The translations under genes and the position numbers were made by a program. Below the pieces are notes generated by a model that had not been told where the DNA came from, made no database searches, and was given only the letters and a program-made list of their open reading frames with translations. A DNA stretch of 64,000 nt from Clostridia bacterium (GTDB lineage Bacteria; Bacillota; Clostridia; Christensenellales; Aristaeellaceae), in the NCBI GenBank assembly GCA_017512805.1, contig JAFWES010000059.1:62001-126000 (forward strand), written 5' to 3'. Shown here in pieces: positions 1-10,040 of the stretch. The stretch's first letter is position 1; each line of letters begins with the position of its first letter.

Positions 1-502
1 TGGCGCAGAGAGCCCCCGTCCGGGAAGACCAGTGCTTCAGATCCGGCAGGTATACGTCCATCACGCCTTCCAGCATCTTCAGGGTCTCCACGGTTTCGTA
101 CCCGGAGGAATTCCAGACCAGGGGAAGGTTCGGCCGATAGAGGGACAGGGTTTCCAGGATCTGTGGGACAAAAGGGGTGCCGGTAATAAAGGAAATCGAG
201 TGGACACCCAGATCCTCCAGCCGTTTCAGGCTGTCCGCCAGCGCCCGGGGGGAAAAGGCGCGGCCGGCGTTCCGATGAGAAATGTCCCCGTTCTGGCAAT
301 AGACGCAGCGCAGGGTGCATCCGGAGAAAAAAACGGCGCCGGTTCCGCGGGTACCGGAGATGGGCGGTTCCTCCCACAGATGGGGGGCGATCCGGGCGAT
401 CCGCATCTCCGTTCCCAGGCCGCAAAAGCCTGGGCGAAGGGAACGGTCCGCGCCGCACCGGCGGGGACAGAGGGTGCAAAGAATGCTATCTGAATGGGAC
501 AA
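1..502 (-). CDS. Radical SAM protein, PflX/COG1313-like (3' end outside window)
   Basis: The leftward reading gives about 167 N-terminal residues; the C-terminus lies beyond the window. Near the N-terminus is a cysteine cluster (CTLCPRRCG, then FCGLG), followed by EEPPISG and FFSGCTLRCVYCQN, whose CX3CX2C is the [4Fe-4S]/SAM-binding signature. This order matches the COG1313 group annotated as pyruvate formate-lyase activase-like (PflX). The start is taken as TTG at 500-502 because GAGGAGG lies about 10 bases upstream and the frame has a stop just before it. An ATG at 571-573 belongs to a different frame. The substrate is unknown for this family, so only the radical SAM chemistry is secure. 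Confidence 0.8.
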   Translation of the reverse strand, partial: MSHSDSILCTLCPRRCGADRSLRPGFCGLGTEMRIARIAPHLWEEPPISGTRGTGAVFFSGCTLRCVYCQNGDISHRNAGRAFSPRALADSLKRLEDLGVHSISFITGTPFVPQILETLSLYRPNLPLVWNSSGYETVETLKMLEGVMDVYLPDLKHWSSRTGALCA

Positions 503-589
503 AGCAGGGAATCCTCCTCATAAAACGCGGTTTTGGAGCTTGACTTTCCAGCGCCCTCACGGGCGGCAGCCATCGTCTCCTTTTCCCGT

Positions 590-618
590 ATTATAGTTCT
601 TGCAGGGCGTTCCGTCCA
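590..618 (-). promoter_or_regulatory. Promoter for the radical SAM gene
   Basis: On the minus strand TGGACG (613-618) and a perfect TATAAT (590-595) are 17 bases apart, upstream of the TTG start. It faces away from the beta-propeller gene promoter at 724-752. Confidence 0.55.
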
Positions 619-723
619 GCAAATCGGAAGGGGATGCCTCTCCCGGGGAACCGCAGAGCGTCCGAAGCCGCCCGCGTATCCTCCCGCCGGGAACGAATGG
701 AGCGCCGACGCCGACAGCGGGGG

Positions 724-752
724 TTGTGGGAAGCGGATTTTGGGTATATAAT
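724..752 (+). promoter_or_regulatory. Promoter for the beta-propeller membrane protein
   Basis: TTGTGG (724-729) and TATAAT (747-752) are separated by 17 bases. Transcription would begin near 759, which rules out the in-frame ATG at 600 and supports the TTG start at 798. Confidence 0.6.
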
Positions 753-797
753 AGACCCGATAAAGGAAAGAATGACGCGGGTGAAGGAGACAGAACC

Positions 798-3700
798 TTG
801 AACGATATGGAGATGAAAGGCCCGGAAAACGGGGAAGACGCGACGAAAGCGGTACCGGCGGTATCGGAGGCCCCACGGCCCCCAAGAAAAAGACGATCGG
901 ACAGGTATCGTGCGGAGGAAGGCACCGCGGCGGAAGAAGCGGCGCCGAGCGCCCCTGTCCGCTACGCGGGCAGGCCGGCGGCGGAGTCTGACAGCGCCAC
1001 AGCCAGGGAAGTGGCCAGGCGTTTCCGCCTGGAGGAAATGGATGGGTCGGCGGCGCGGCCCGGGACGGGGAGAAATGCCTCCCGGCAGGGAAATACCGGG
1101 AACCGGGAGAATGATAACAGTCCTTTCGCAGCCAGGGAACAAATGGGGTATATGCCGGGCCGGATGGGAATGACCGGCCGGGGCCGCATGAGCGAGGAAA
1201 GCCGGGCCCGGCTGGCGGCGGAAAGCCGGAGCATAGGAGGGAGTTCTGCCAGGCTCCGGAATGCGGATCCGCTGGGCGGGGCGTCCCGCGGCGGCCGGAA
1301 TCCCGATGATCCCGAAGGAACGGCGGAAGCGGCGGAGCGCCGGGGGCGGCTGCCGGCCGTGCTGACCGTGCTGCTGCTGGCCGTGGGGTTGGGGCTGATT
1401 CTGCTGCTGGCGCTGCCGGCGGATTCGGGCAGCCCGCTTGGGAGTTTGCGCCAGGCGCTGACCGGGGCAGGAAGGGATACGGTACAGACGGTTCAGGTGC
1501 CGGTTTTTTCCGCGGAAGCGGCGGACAGCGTGGCGCCGACGGATGTGGTCTTCACAGTGGCGGTGGAGGGAAACAGTTCTCCTGTGCTGCGCCTGGTGGA
1601 TCAGGACGATCGGGAAATACCCGCGGAGCGGATGGGCGCGGAGGGAGCGGCCTCCAGCATTCAAACCCTGCACTGGGATCTGCGGGAGGCCTGGGAAGGC
1701 ACTGTCCGGCTGCAGATCCGGACGGGAGAAGAATGGCAGGATACGGGCAAGCAGGTGGAAATCCGGGTGCTTGCGGAGAAAATCCTCCCGGAGGTTACCG
1801 TGACGCCGGAATCCGTGGTCTTCACCACCGGGGAACCCAGTCAGATCCCCATGACGGAGCCTCCCGCCGCGGAGACGGAAGCGCCCTTCCGTGAGGACGA
1901 GACCTGGAACGCCGAAGCCGAAGGGACGAACGAAGGAAGCGGCGCCGCGGCCGCAGAAGAGGGAGGCAGCAACCTTCCCGCCGCGGCGGATGCTGTGATC
2001 ACCGCGGAGCCGGAAGGGGCAGGCGATGCCCCGACGGAAGCCGCGGCGGCGGAAACGGCAGACGTCCAGAAGGAGGAGGCTGCGGCGGAAGCGGCCGGGG
2101 AGCCGGAAGAAGAGGAAGGGGAGGAAGCCCCTGCCCTGCTGACCGGCGGCGTCGATGAGGATGACCCGGAGCGCCTGCTCGCGGCCGACAGCGCGGAGAT
2201 GCCGGAAACATCCGATGCGGAAAACGCGGAGACGCTTGCCATTGAGCCTGTGGCAGCGGGCAGCGTGGCGGCAGATTCCGCCGCCGCGGCCATGCCGGAG
2301 CCTTCGGAAGCCGCGGCTGAACCCACAGAGGAGCCGACGGCGCGGCCGATTCTCGCGGTTTCTGCGGCGGAAAGCGCCAGCCCCGGACTGATTTCCAGCA
2401 CTCAGATCTACAACGGAAACAAAAAGGTGAAGGAATACGCCCGGGCTTCGGCGGATCAGGTTCAGATGCCGACGCTGGGGGAATATACCCGGCAGAAGAT
2501 GGGCATCCTGACCTTCCGAACCGACGCCTTCCGGCAGAATGCGGCCATCGGCACGGCGGAGGGGTTGAATACCCTGGAGCTGGCCTGGACCGCGGAAGCG
2601 GGCAGCGCCAAGGGCGCCTCCGGTACCATGTATTACGGTACGGGGGTGGGGAGCCAGCCGGCCATCATTAAGTGGAGCAAGGAAGTCCGGGAACTGAGCG
2701 ATATGTACGACGCCAAAAAGGAAAAGACCGGTCTGCGGGAGGTCATTGTCGCTGCGCAGGACGGGCGGATCTATTTCCTGGACCTGAGCGACGGGACGGC
2801 CACCCGCAACAGCATCAAGCTGGGGTATCCCATGCGGAGTACCCCCAGCCTGCATCCCAGCGGAGCGCCCTACATGACCGTGGGGCAGCTGGCCCGGAAA
2901 ATGGCAAAAGGGACCGGCACCATCGGCCTGCGTCAGTACAACCTGTACAACATGAAGGAAATGAGCCTGATCGATGGGCTCGACGCCAAAAACAACCGGC
3001 CGTTCAACAACATCGGCTCCTTCGAAACCTCTGCCCTGATCGATCGGAAGAGCGGCACCCTGGTCACCGCCGGAACCAACGGCCTTCTGTATGTCATCAA
3101 GCTGAACTCCGAATTTGACTACGGCGCGGGCGTGTATACCCAGAGCCCCGCGCAAGTCGTGCTGCGGTCGAAGGCGAAGAAGGAAAAGGACGCGGAGACC
3201 GCGGTGGAAGCCAGCGTGGCCATGTACGACCGCTATGTATACTACGCTGACATGGGCGGATACCTGCGATGCGTGGATACCAACAGCATGACCGTGGCCT
3301 GGGCGGTGGCTCTGGGGAACGCGGTGGAATCGACCCCGGCCCTGGACTGGCACGGATCGGATGGATTGGATCTGTATGTCGCCACCGAGCTGACGTCCAA
3401 AAAAAGGGGCGAGGCGGAAGTGAAATGCTTCGATGCCCTGAGCGGGGAAGAACGCTGGAGCGTGGGGATCGGTGTGGCAAAGGATACCAAAGGCAAGGCC
3501 ACAGCCGGATTCAGGGCTTCCCCCGTGGTGGGACAAAACAGCCTGAGCGAATTCGTGTACTACACGGTCAACCTGCTGAGCGATGACGGAAGGGAAAAGC
3601 TGGGAATCAGCGAAAAAGAGAAAGCCGCTCTGATCGCCCTGCGCAAGAGCGACGGAAGCGTCGCCTGGTCCTGCGGCCTGACGGGGAACGCTTATTCCTC

Positions 3701-3917
3701 CCCGGTGGCGGTCTATTCCGAGAGCGGGGATGGGGTGATCATCCAGTGCTGCGGAGATGGAACCATCCGGATGCTGGATGGGAGGACCGGCAGGGAACGG
3801 GCGATGCTGGAGATCGACGGGGCCATTGAAGCCAGCCCGGCGGTGTATAATAACATCATGGTCATCGCGACCTCGGAAAAGAATAAAAATAATATTTACG
3901 GCATTCGAATCGAATAA
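798..3917 (+). CDS. Membrane-anchored PQQ-type beta-propeller protein
   Basis: About 1039 residues. Residues 1-184 are hydrophilic, Arg/Glu-rich and probably cytoplasmic. One membrane helix follows (about 185-207), then an Ala/Glu/Pro-rich low-complexity linker (about 348-531). The C-terminal half (about 600-1039) has repeated strands of the PQQ/BamB propeller type, with recurring patterns such as DGRIYFLDLSDG, VYYADMGGYLRCVD and DGTIRMLDGRTG. This predicts a type II orientation with the propeller outside. The TTG start at 798 has AAGGAGA 7 bases upstream and lies after the promoter. A scaffold or ligand-sensing role is only inference; no enzymatic residues were recognised. glpK follows within 25 bases, but a functional link is not evident. 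Confidence 0.8.
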   Translation: MNDMEMKGPENGEDATKAVPAVSEAPRPPRKRRSDRYRAEEGTAAEEAAPSAPVRYAGRPAAESDSATAREVARRFRLEEMDGSAARPGTGRNASRQGNTGNRENDNSPFAAREQMGYMPGRMGMTGRGRMSEESRARLAAESRSIGGSSARLRNADPLGGASRGGRNPDDPEGTAEAAERRGRLPAVLTVLLLAVGLGLILLLALPADSGSPLGSLRQALTGAGRDTVQTVQVPVFSAEAADSVAPTDVVFTVAVEGNSSPVLRLVDQDDREIPAERMGAEGAASSIQTLHWDLREAWEGTVRLQIRTGEEWQDTGKQVEIRVLAEKILPEVTVTPESVVFTTGEPSQIPMTEPPAAETEAPFREDETWNAEAEGTNEGSGAAAAEEGGSNLPAAADAVITAEPEGAGDAPTEAAAAETADVQKEEAAAEAAGEPEEEEGEEAPALLTGGVDEDDPERLLAADSAEMPETSDAENAETLAIEPVAAGSVAADSAAAAMPEPSEAAAEPTEEPTARPILAVSAAESASPGLISSTQIYNGNKKVKEYARASADQVQMPTLGEYTRQKMGILTFRTDAFRQNAAIGTAEGLNTLELAWTAEAGSAKGASGTMYYGTGVGSQPAIIKWSKEVRELSDMYDAKKEKTGLREVIVAAQDGRIYFLDLSDGTATRNSIKLGYPMRSTPSLHPSGAPYMTVGQLARKMAKGTGTIGLRQYNLYNMKEMSLIDGLDAKNNRPFNNIGSFETSALIDRKSGTLVTAGTNGLLYVIKLNSEFDYGAGVYTQSPAQVVLRSKAKKEKDAETAVEASVAMYDRYVYYADMGGYLRCVDTNSMTVAWAVALGNAVESTPALDWHGSDGLDLYVATELTSKKRGEAEVKCFDALSGEERWSVGIGVAKDTKGKATAGFRASPVVGQNSLSEFVYYTVNLLSDDGREKLGISEKEKAALIALRKSDGSVAWSCGLTGNAYSSPVAVYSESGDGVIIQCCGDGTIRMLDGRTGRERAMLEIDGAIEASPAVYNNIMVIATSEKNKNNIYGIRIE

Positions 3918-3941
3918 CGGACAGCAAAGGGAGACGGAAAC

Positions 3942-5444
3942 ATGGAAAAGAAGGAGCGGTATCTGGTGGCGCTGGATCAGGGAACCACAAGTTCCCGGGC
4001 GATCGTATTTTCCGCGGACGGAAAAATCATTGCCTCCCACGCGGAGGAATTTCCTCAGCACTATCCTCATCCCGGCTGGGTGGAGCATGACCCGGAGGAT
4101 ATTCTGGAAAGCCAGATCGACGCCCTGAAGAAGGCTGTGCACCTGAGCGGGATTGACGCAGGGGATATCGCGGCCATCGGGATCACCAACCAGCGGGAGA
4201 CCACCTTCCTCTGGGACCGGCAGACTGGCAAGTGCGTGGGAAACGCCATTGTCTGGCAGTGCCGGCGGACGGCGGAAATCGTGGAACAGCTGATAAAGGA
4301 CGGCCATGGGGATATCATCAGGGAAAAGACCGGCCTGATTCCCGACGCGTACTTCTCCGGTACCAAGCTGAAATGGCTGCTGGATACCTATGATCTGCGG
4401 GAAAAAGCGGCAAAAGGAGACCTGTGCTTCGGCACGGTGGACAGCTATCTGTGCTGGAATCTGCTGACGGATCGGCCGCATGTGACGGATGCCACCAATG
4501 CCGGCAGGACCATGCTGTTTAATCTGAAGACCCAGGACTGGGATGAGGAACTGCTGGCGCTGCTGGGGATCCCCCGGGCCTGCCTGCCGAAGGTGGTGGA
4601 TTCTTCCGGACTGATCGGTATGCTGGATCCGGCGATCCTGGGTAGACCCATTCCGGTGACCGGTATGGCCGGCGACCAGCATGCCAGCCTTTTCGGACAG
4701 GCCTGCTGGCAAGTAGGGGATGTGAAGAATACCTATGGGACCGGATGCTTCATGCTGATGAATACGGGGGATCAACTCATCCGCAGCGAGAACGGCCTTT
4801 TGACCACCATGGCCTGGAGGATCGGGGGCAGGCCCACCTATGCCCTGGAAGGCAGCGTTTTCATGGGAGGAGCGACCATCCAGTGGCTGCGGGACGAGAT
4901 GAAGATGATCTCGAAAGCCTCGGAGAGCGAAAGCCTGGCGGAGAGTGTGAAGAGCACCGACGGGGTTTATCTGGTCCCTGCCATGACGGGCCTGGGCGCC
5001 CCCTGGTGGGATATGTACAGCCGGGGGACGCTGGTGGGGATGACCCGGGGAACCGGCCGCGCCCATATCGTTCGTGCGGCGCTGGAGGCCATCGCCTATC
5101 AGAGCGAGGACCTGATGCGGGCCATGATCCGGGATTCCGGCCGGCAGCCTGCCCGCCTGCAGGTGGATGGAGGGGCCAGCGCCAACGCCTTTTTGATGCA
5201 GTTCCAGGCGGATATTAGTCACATTCCGGTGGTCCGGCCCCGGGTCATGGAAACGACGGCCCTTGGCGCGGCGCTGCTGGCGGGCCTGGGCTGCGGGCTC
5301 TACGGAGGGATGGAGGAGATTGCCCACCTGTGGGAAAAAGACCTGGAGTTTACCCCTCAGATGGACGAAGAAACCCGCGCCAACAGCATGCGGGGCTGGC
5401 ACAGGGCGGTGGAGCGTTCCCTGAACTGGGCGGAGCGCGGTTAA
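3942..5444 (+). CDS. glpK: Glycerol kinase
   Basis: The product is 500 residues, the usual length for the FGGY family, and catalyses ATP-dependent phosphorylation of glycerol to sn-glycerol 3-phosphate in the cytoplasm. The N-terminal phosphate-binding motif DQGTTSSRAI, the central GDQHASLFGQ and NTYGTGCF, and the C-terminal VDGGASAN all match GlpK. The ATG is preceded by AAAGGGAGA. No glycerol facilitator or GlpP-type antiterminator gene sits beside it. It probably belongs to the transcript started at 724-752, since no promoter was seen in the 24-base gap. Confidence 0.97.
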   Translation: MEKKERYLVALDQGTTSSRAIVFSADGKIIASHAEEFPQHYPHPGWVEHDPEDILESQIDALKKAVHLSGIDAGDIAAIGITNQRETTFLWDRQTGKCVGNAIVWQCRRTAEIVEQLIKDGHGDIIREKTGLIPDAYFSGTKLKWLLDTYDLREKAAKGDLCFGTVDSYLCWNLLTDRPHVTDATNAGRTMLFNLKTQDWDEELLALLGIPRACLPKVVDSSGLIGMLDPAILGRPIPVTGMAGDQHASLFGQACWQVGDVKNTYGTGCFMLMNTGDQLIRSENGLLTTMAWRIGGRPTYALEGSVFMGGATIQWLRDEMKMISKASESESLAESVKSTDGVYLVPAMTGLGAPWWDMYSRGTLVGMTRGTGRAHIVRAALEAIAYQSEDLMRAMIRDSGRQPARLQVDGGASANAFLMQFQADISHIPVVRPRVMETTALGAALLAGLGCGLYGGMEEIAHLWEKDLEFTPQMDEETRANSMRGWHRAVERSLNWAERG

Positions 5445-5475
5445 CGCCGGGACGGAAGCAAAGGGGAAGGAGAAT

Positions 5476-5859
5476 GTGAGCGCTATGCGTGAATCAGGCG
5501 AAATGTACCTGGAAACCATTCTGATCCTGAAGGAAAAGAAAAAAACCGTGCGGGCCATTGATGTGGCGGAGGAAATGGGCTTAAGCCGGCCCTCCGTCAG
5601 CCGGGGGATGGCCAAGCTGCGGGAGACGGAATGCATTATCGTTGAGGAGGACGGAAACCTGGCCTTTACGCCCAAGGGAGAGGAAATCGCAAGGAAAATC
5701 TATGAGCGGCATCAGGTTCTCAGCCGGTTATTCATCTGCCTGGGCGTGGATGAACGGACGGCGATTGACGATGCCTGCCGGATCGAGCATGTGATCAGCG
5801 ACAAAACGTTTACGGCGCTGAAGCGCTTTATAAGCGAGCGGGACGGGGCCCGGGGATAA
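5476..5859 (+). CDS. DtxR/MntR-family metal-dependent regulator
   Basis: The 127-residue protein begins with ESGEMYLETILIL and has a winged-helix segment (VRAIDVAEEMGLSRPSVSRG), followed by the dimerisation helices with the CRIEHVISD signature. This is the DtxR/MntR arrangement for Mn2+- or Fe2+-responsive repression. The SH3-like third domain of DtxR is absent, as in MntR-type members. GTG at 5476 has GGAAGGAG only about 3 bases upstream; ATG at 5485 is an equally plausible start with 12-base spacing. No metal transporter is adjacent, so its target cannot be read from context. Confidence 0.85.
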   Translation: MSAMRESGEMYLETILILKEKKKTVRAIDVAEEMGLSRPSVSRGMAKLRETECIIVEEDGNLAFTPKGEEIARKIYERHQVLSRLFICLGVDERTAIDDACRIEHVISDKTFTALKRFISERDGARG

Positions 5860-5925
5860 CGGCTGATCATTCCGGCGGGAAGGATGAAGAAGCCGGGGGA
5901 AGGCCCCGGCGGGAAGGAAACGGCA

Positions 5926-7791
5926 ATGTTTGACAACAATGATGATCATCAGGCGCAGCGAAAGCCGCTGATGTTCTATGTGCTGATCGCGATGACGGTC
6001 ATTCTGCTGCTGAATACCTTTGTGTTTCCGATGATTATGACCAGACAGGTCCAAGTCGTCGGGTACAGCGATTTTCTGACATGGATCGATCAGGGAAAGG
6101 TGAAAGAGGTCTCTCTTTCCCAGCAGTCGGATCAGATTATTTTTGTCGCCGCTGACGATCAGGGACAGGAACAGCTGTACAAAACCGCTGTGTTTCCGGA
6201 TGACGGGCTGATCACCCGCCTGCAGCAGGCGGAGGTCCGCTTCAGCGCGGAAATTCCCACCCAGAATAATGTCCTGCTGAGCTTTCTCATCAGCTGGATT
6301 ATTCCGATCCTGATCTTTGTGGCGCTGGGACGGGTTCTCAGCAACCAGCTGGGCAAGCGCATGGGGGGCGGTATGAACGCCCTGAGCTTCGGGAAGGCCA
6401 ACGCCAAAATAGTGGCGGACAAGGAAACCGGTGTCACTTTCGCGGATGTGGCGGGCGAGGAAGAAGCCAAGGACGCGCTGAAGGAGATCGTGGATTTTCT
6501 GGAACATCCGGATAAGTACGCGGGAATCGGCGCGAAGCTGCCCAAGGGCGCGCTGCTGGTAGGTCCTCCCGGAACCGGTAAAACCATGCTGGCCAAGGCG
6601 GTGGCGGGGGAGGCCAAAGTGCCCTTTTTCTCCATCAGCGGCAGCGAGTTTGTGGAAATGTTCGTGGGCATGGGGGCCGCCAAGGTGCGGGATCTGTTCA
6701 AGCAGGCAAACGAGAAGGCCCCCTGTATCGTGTTTATTGACGAAATCGATACCATCGGCAAAAAGCGGGACGGAGCCGGCGCCATCGGCGGCAACGACGA
6801 ACGGGAGCAGACCCTGAACCAGCTGCTGACGGAAATGGACGGCTTTGACGGGAAAAAGGGCGTGGTGATCCTGGCGGCCACCAACCGGCCGGAATCCCTG
6901 GATCCGGCGCTGCTGCGGCCCGGGCGGTTCGACCGGCGCATCCCTGTGGAGCTGCCGGATCTGCAGGGGCGGGAAGCCATCCTGCGGGTACACGCCAGGA
7001 ATGTCCGCTGCGAGAGCGGGATCGACCTGAAGGAAATTGCCAGGGCCACCTCCGGCGCCTCCGGCGCGGAACTGGCCAATATCATCAACGAAGCAGCTCT
7101 GCGGGCTGTCCGGCTGGGGCGCAGCGAGGTGAATCAGACTGATTTGATGGAGAGCGTGGAAACGGTGATCGCCGGTTATCAGCGGAAGAACGCGGTCATG
7201 TCCGAGAGCGAGAAGCGCATCGTCTCCTATCATGAAATCGGGCACGCCCTGGTGGCGGCCATGCAGACTCATTCCGCTCCGGTGACCAAGATCACCATTA
7301 TTCCCCGAACCTCCGGGGCGCTGGGATATACCATGCAGGTGGACGAGGATGAACATTACCTGATGAGCCGGGAGGAGCTGACGAATAAGATCGTCACCCT
7401 GACCGGCGGGCAGGCGGCGGAGGAGCTGATCTTCCATTCCATCACCACCGGCGCCTCCAACGATATCGAGAAGGCCACCAAGCTGGCTCGGGGGATGATC
7501 ACCCGCTACGGCATGGGGGACTTTGGAATGGTGGCCATGGAAACGGTGACCAATCAGTATCTGGGCGGGGATACGGCGCTGGCCTGCAGCTCGGCATACT
7601 CCGAGAAAATCGACGATCAGGTGGTGGCGCTGGTGGCGGAAGCCCGCAAAAAGGCAGATTCCATTTTGCGGGAAAATGAATCCAAGCTCCATGAGCTGGC
7701 GGATTACCTGCTGAAGCAGGAGACCATTACCGGCGAGGAATTTATGCGAATTCTGAATGCGCCCCCGGCGGAAAAAACAGAGGGCGAATAA
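5926..7791 (+). CDS. ftsH: ATP-dependent zinc metalloprotease FtsH
   Basis: The membrane-anchored AAA+ protease has about 621 residues. Transmembrane helices lie near residues 16-38 and 116-138, bracketing a short extracellular domain. The AAA domain shows Walker A GPPGTGKT (near 214), Walker [10 protein letters not shown] and the second region of homology with [10 protein letters not shown]. The zinc motif HEIGH is at about 436-440. The ATG at 5926 (MFDNNDDH) has GGAAGGA just upstream; the in-frame ATG at 5884 would add 14 unlikely Gly/Pro residues. FtsH degrades misassembled membrane proteins and some regulators. A strong terminator follows. Confidence 0.96.
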   Translation: MFDNNDDHQAQRKPLMFYVLIAMTVILLLNTFVFPMIMTRQVQVVGYSDFLTWIDQGKVKEVSLSQQSDQIIFVAADDQGQEQLYKTAVFPDDGLITRLQQAEVRFSAEIPTQNNVLLSFLISWIIPILIFVALGRVLSNQLGKRMGGGMNALSFGKANAKIVADKETGVTFADVAGEEEAKDALKEIVDFLEHPDKYAGIGAKLPKGALLVGPPGTGKTMLAKAVAGEAKVPFFSISGSEFVEMFVGMGAAKVRDLFKQANEKAPCIVFIDEIDTIGKKRDGAGAIGGNDEREQTLNQLLTEMDGFDGKKGVVILAATNRPESLDPALLRPGRFDRRIPVELPDLQGREAILRVHARNVRCESGIDLKEIARATSGASGAELANIINEAALRAVRLGRSEVNQTDLMESVETVIAGYQRKNAVMSESEKRIVSYHEIGHALVAAMQTHSAPVTKITIIPRTSGALGYTMQVDEDEHYLMSREELTNKIVTLTGGQAAEELIFHSITTGASNDIEKATKLARGMITRYGMGDFGMVAMETVTNQYLGGDTALACSSAYSEKIDDQVVALVAEARKKADSILRENESKLHELADYLLKQETITGEEFMRILNAPPAEKTEGE

Positions 7792-7795
7792 TCGT

Positions 7796-7829
7796 AAAAG
7801 AGGACCGCGTGTCACGCGATCCTCTTTTT
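7796..7829. terminator. Rho-independent terminator between ftsH and queA (convergent)
   Basis: The stem AGAGGA-CGCGTG pairs with CACGCG-TCCTCT and is flanked by an A-run on the left and TTTTT on the right, so it can serve both ftsH (+) and the leftward queA operon. Confidence 0.8.
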
Positions 7830-7853
7830 CTGTACGCCCGGCGGCGCACGCAT

Positions 7854-8942
7854 TTATGGCCCCGTCCAGGGTCTGGACACCCCGTCTTCCCCCACCAGAA
7901 AGGGGGCTTTGTTCCCTTCGATGAACATGGCGTCGCCGAAAGAAAAGAAACGGTACTTTTCCGCGACCGCCCTTCGATAGACATCCAGGGCCCGATCCCG
8001 GCCCATAAAGGCGCTCACCAGCATCAGCAGGGTGCTTTGAGGAAGATGAAAATTGGTGATCAGGGCATCTACCGCCTTGATGGGAATGCCGGGATAGATA
8101 AAGATCTTGGTCTCCCCTGCGCCGGGGTGGATAACGCCGTCCCGGTCGGCCATGGTTTCCAGGGTGCGGACGGAAGTGGTTCCCACGCAAACGATCCGTC
8201 CTCCCGCGGCCCGGATGCGATTCAGGGTCTCCGCAGCCTCGGGGGTGACCTGGCAGAATTCGCTGTGCATCTCGTGGGCGGAGACGTCCTCCACCTTTAC
8301 GGGCCGGAAGGTTCCCAACCCCACGTGCAGCAGCACGGGTACGATGGTGACGCCCTTATCCCGGATGCGGTCCAGCAGCTCCGGGGTAAAGTGAAGCCCG
8401 GCCGTGGGGGCCGCGGCGGATCCGTCCTGCCGGGCGTATACGGTCTGGTACTGCTCCGGATTTTCGAGCTTTTCGTGGATATAAGGGGGCAGGGGCATTT
8501 CCCCCAGCCGGTCCAGCAGCGCTTCAAAAACGCCTTCGTAGAAGAAACGGACCTTTCGCCCGCCAGTGGCTTCCACATTTTCCAGCACCTGACACCGAAG
8601 CAGCCCCCCGCCAAAGGTGCAGACGGTTCCCGGCTTCAGCCGGCGCCCGGGCCGCACCAGCGCCTCCCAATCGGTGGCGTTTTCCCGGCGGAGCAGAAGA
8701 ACCTCCACCGGGACGTGGGTGTCTTCCTTTTCTCCCAGGAGACGGGCGGGGATGACCCGCGTCTCGTTAATCACCAGCGCATCCTCCGGGCGCAGCTCAT
8801 CCAAGATGGCGTCGAAACGCCGATGCTCCAGACGGTTTTCTCCGCATCGGACCACCAGAAGCCGGGCGTGATCCCGGGGCTCCATGGGGGTCTGGGCGAT
8901 GAGCTCCGGGGGAAGTTCATAATCAAAATCCGCGGTTTTCAT
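7854..8942 (-). CDS. queA: S-adenosylmethionine:tRNA ribosyltransferase-isomerase
   Basis: The 362-residue protein starts with MKTADFDYELPPELIAQTP, the QueA N-terminus. Internal segments DALVINETRVIPARL, PTAGLHFTPELL and TNFHLPQSTLLMLVSAF are family signatures. It makes epoxyqueuosine at tRNA position 34 from the preQ1-modified base, using SAM as ribosyl donor. It is the last gene of a leftward operon after ruvB, whose stop lies 2 bases from this ATG, so translation is probably coupled. The queuosine-precursor-type transporter at 26366 would be a logical partner. Confidence 0.97.
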   Translation of the reverse strand: MKTADFDYELPPELIAQTPMEPRDHARLLVVRCGENRLEHRRFDAILDELRPEDALVINETRVIPARLLGEKEDTHVPVEVLLLRRENATDWEALVRPGRRLKPGTVCTFGGGLLRCQVLENVEATGGRKVRFFYEGVFEALLDRLGEMPLPPYIHEKLENPEQYQTVYARQDGSAAAPTAGLHFTPELLDRIRDKGVTIVPVLLHVGLGTFRPVKVEDVSAHEMHSEFCQVTPEAAETLNRIRAAGGRIVCVGTTSVRTLETMADRDGVIHPGAGETKIFIYPGIPIKAVDALITNFHLPQSTLLMLVSAFMGRDRALDVYRRAVAEKYRFFSFGDAMFIEGNKAPFLVGEDGVSRPWTGP

Positions 8943-8944
8943 TG

Positions 8945-9976
8945 TTACAGCTCCATTTTTATCTGCGCTTCAGCCTGGGCGGGCATCTGCTTTTTCATGT
9001 GGGCCCAGGCGGCGGGAGTGCAGATCCGGCCCCGGGGTGTTCTTTGCAGGAAGCCCAGCTGCATCAGGTAGGGTTCGTATACATCCTCGATGGTGACGGC
9101 GTCCTCCCCGGTCGTGGCAGCCAGGGTATCCAGCCCCACGGGTCCGCCGGCGAACTTGTCCATCATGGCGGTCAATACGTTCCGGTCCACCCGGTCCAGC
9201 CCCAGTTCGTCCACGTCCAGCATGGCCAGGGCGTCCCTGGCGATTTCAAGGGTGATCTTTCCGCTGCCCCGGACCTGGGCAAAATCGCGGACCCTTTTAA
9301 GCATTCGGTTGGCGATCCGGGGCGTTCCCCGGCTGCGCCGGGCGATTTCCAGCAGGCCCTCCGGATCCGCATTCACCCCTAAAATACCCGCGCTGCGGCG
9401 AACGATGTGACTCAGATCCTCCGGGGAGTACATTTCCAGCCGGAAGAGCATGCCAAAGCGGTCCCGCAGGGGGGCGGAGAGAGACCCGGCCCGGGTCGTG
9501 GCGCCTACCAGGGTAAACTTCGGCACGTCCAGCCGGATGCTGCGGGCCGTGGGCCCTTTGCCCAGCATGATGTCAATGGCAAAATCCTCCATCGCGGGGT
9601 AGAGCACTTCTTCAACGGACCGGCTCAGCCGGTGGATTTCATCGATAAAGAGCACGTCTCCGGCGTTCAGGTTGGAAAGGATAGAGGCCAGATCGCCTGG
9701 CCGCTCAATGGCGGGGCCGCTGGTGACCCGGATATTCTGACCCATTTCCGAGGCCACGATGCAGGCCAGGGTAGTTTTTCCCAGGCCGGGAGGCCCATAA
9801 AGCAGAATATGATCCAGGGCGTCATGCCGGGAAAGGGCCGCTTCGATGTAGATGCCCAGGCTCTTTTTGACCGCGGGCTGCCCGACGTATTCCTTTAGCG
9901 TATGCGGACGGAGGGACTGCTCCACCGCGCTGTCTTCCGCGGTCTGGCCGGAAGTGACGATTCTTTCTTCTTCCAT
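8945..9976 (-). CDS. ruvB: Holliday junction branch migration ATPase RuvB
   Basis: The 343-residue protein carries Walker [10 protein letters not shown] (about 61-69), Walker [10 protein letters not shown] and the RuvB segment [17 protein letters not shown], with a winged-helix DNA-binding C-terminus. It drives branch migration together with RuvA. ATG at 9976 is chosen because AAGGAG sits 6 bases upstream. The longer in-frame ATG at 10027 would add a non-conserved tail. It lies between ruvA and queA in one leftward operon. Confidence 0.97.
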   Translation of the reverse strand: MEEERIVTSGQTAEDSAVEQSLRPHTLKEYVGQPAVKKSLGIYIEAALSRHDALDHILLYGPPGLGKTTLACIVASEMGQNIRVTSGPAIERPGDLASILSNLNAGDVLFIDEIHRLSRSVEEVLYPAMEDFAIDIMLGKGPTARSIRLDVPKFTLVGATTRAGSLSAPLRDRFGMLFRLEMYSPEDLSHIVRRSAGILGVNADPEGLLEIARRSRGTPRIANRMLKRVRDFAQVRGSGKITLEIARDALAMLDVDELGLDRVDRNVLTAMMDKFAGGPVGLDTLAATTGEDAVTIEDVYEPYLMQLGFLQRTPRGRICTPAAWAHMKKQMPAQAEAQIKMEL

Positions 9977-10040
9977 CTTTTCTCCTTGGCAACTGTCGTA
10001 CTGGTTCGGCCGCCCGGAATGCCCCACAGGGGCGTCCCTA

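Noticed and set aside
226-885. Minus-strand frame with an ATG at 571-573
   Set aside because: Its frame differs from that of the radical SAM gene, which is supported by CX3CX2C and a TTG start; the ATG frame runs into unrelated sequence.
591-5675. Very long open frame on the minus strand opposite the beta-propeller gene, glpK and the DtxR gene
   Set aside because: It is antisense to three well-supported genes, has low-complexity Arg/Pro/Gly sequence and no domain. It arises because GC-rich coding DNA keeps the opposite frame free of stops.
5728-8190. Long minus-strand open frame opposite ftsH
   Set aside because: It covers the clear ftsH and part of queA, and its sequence resembles no protein.
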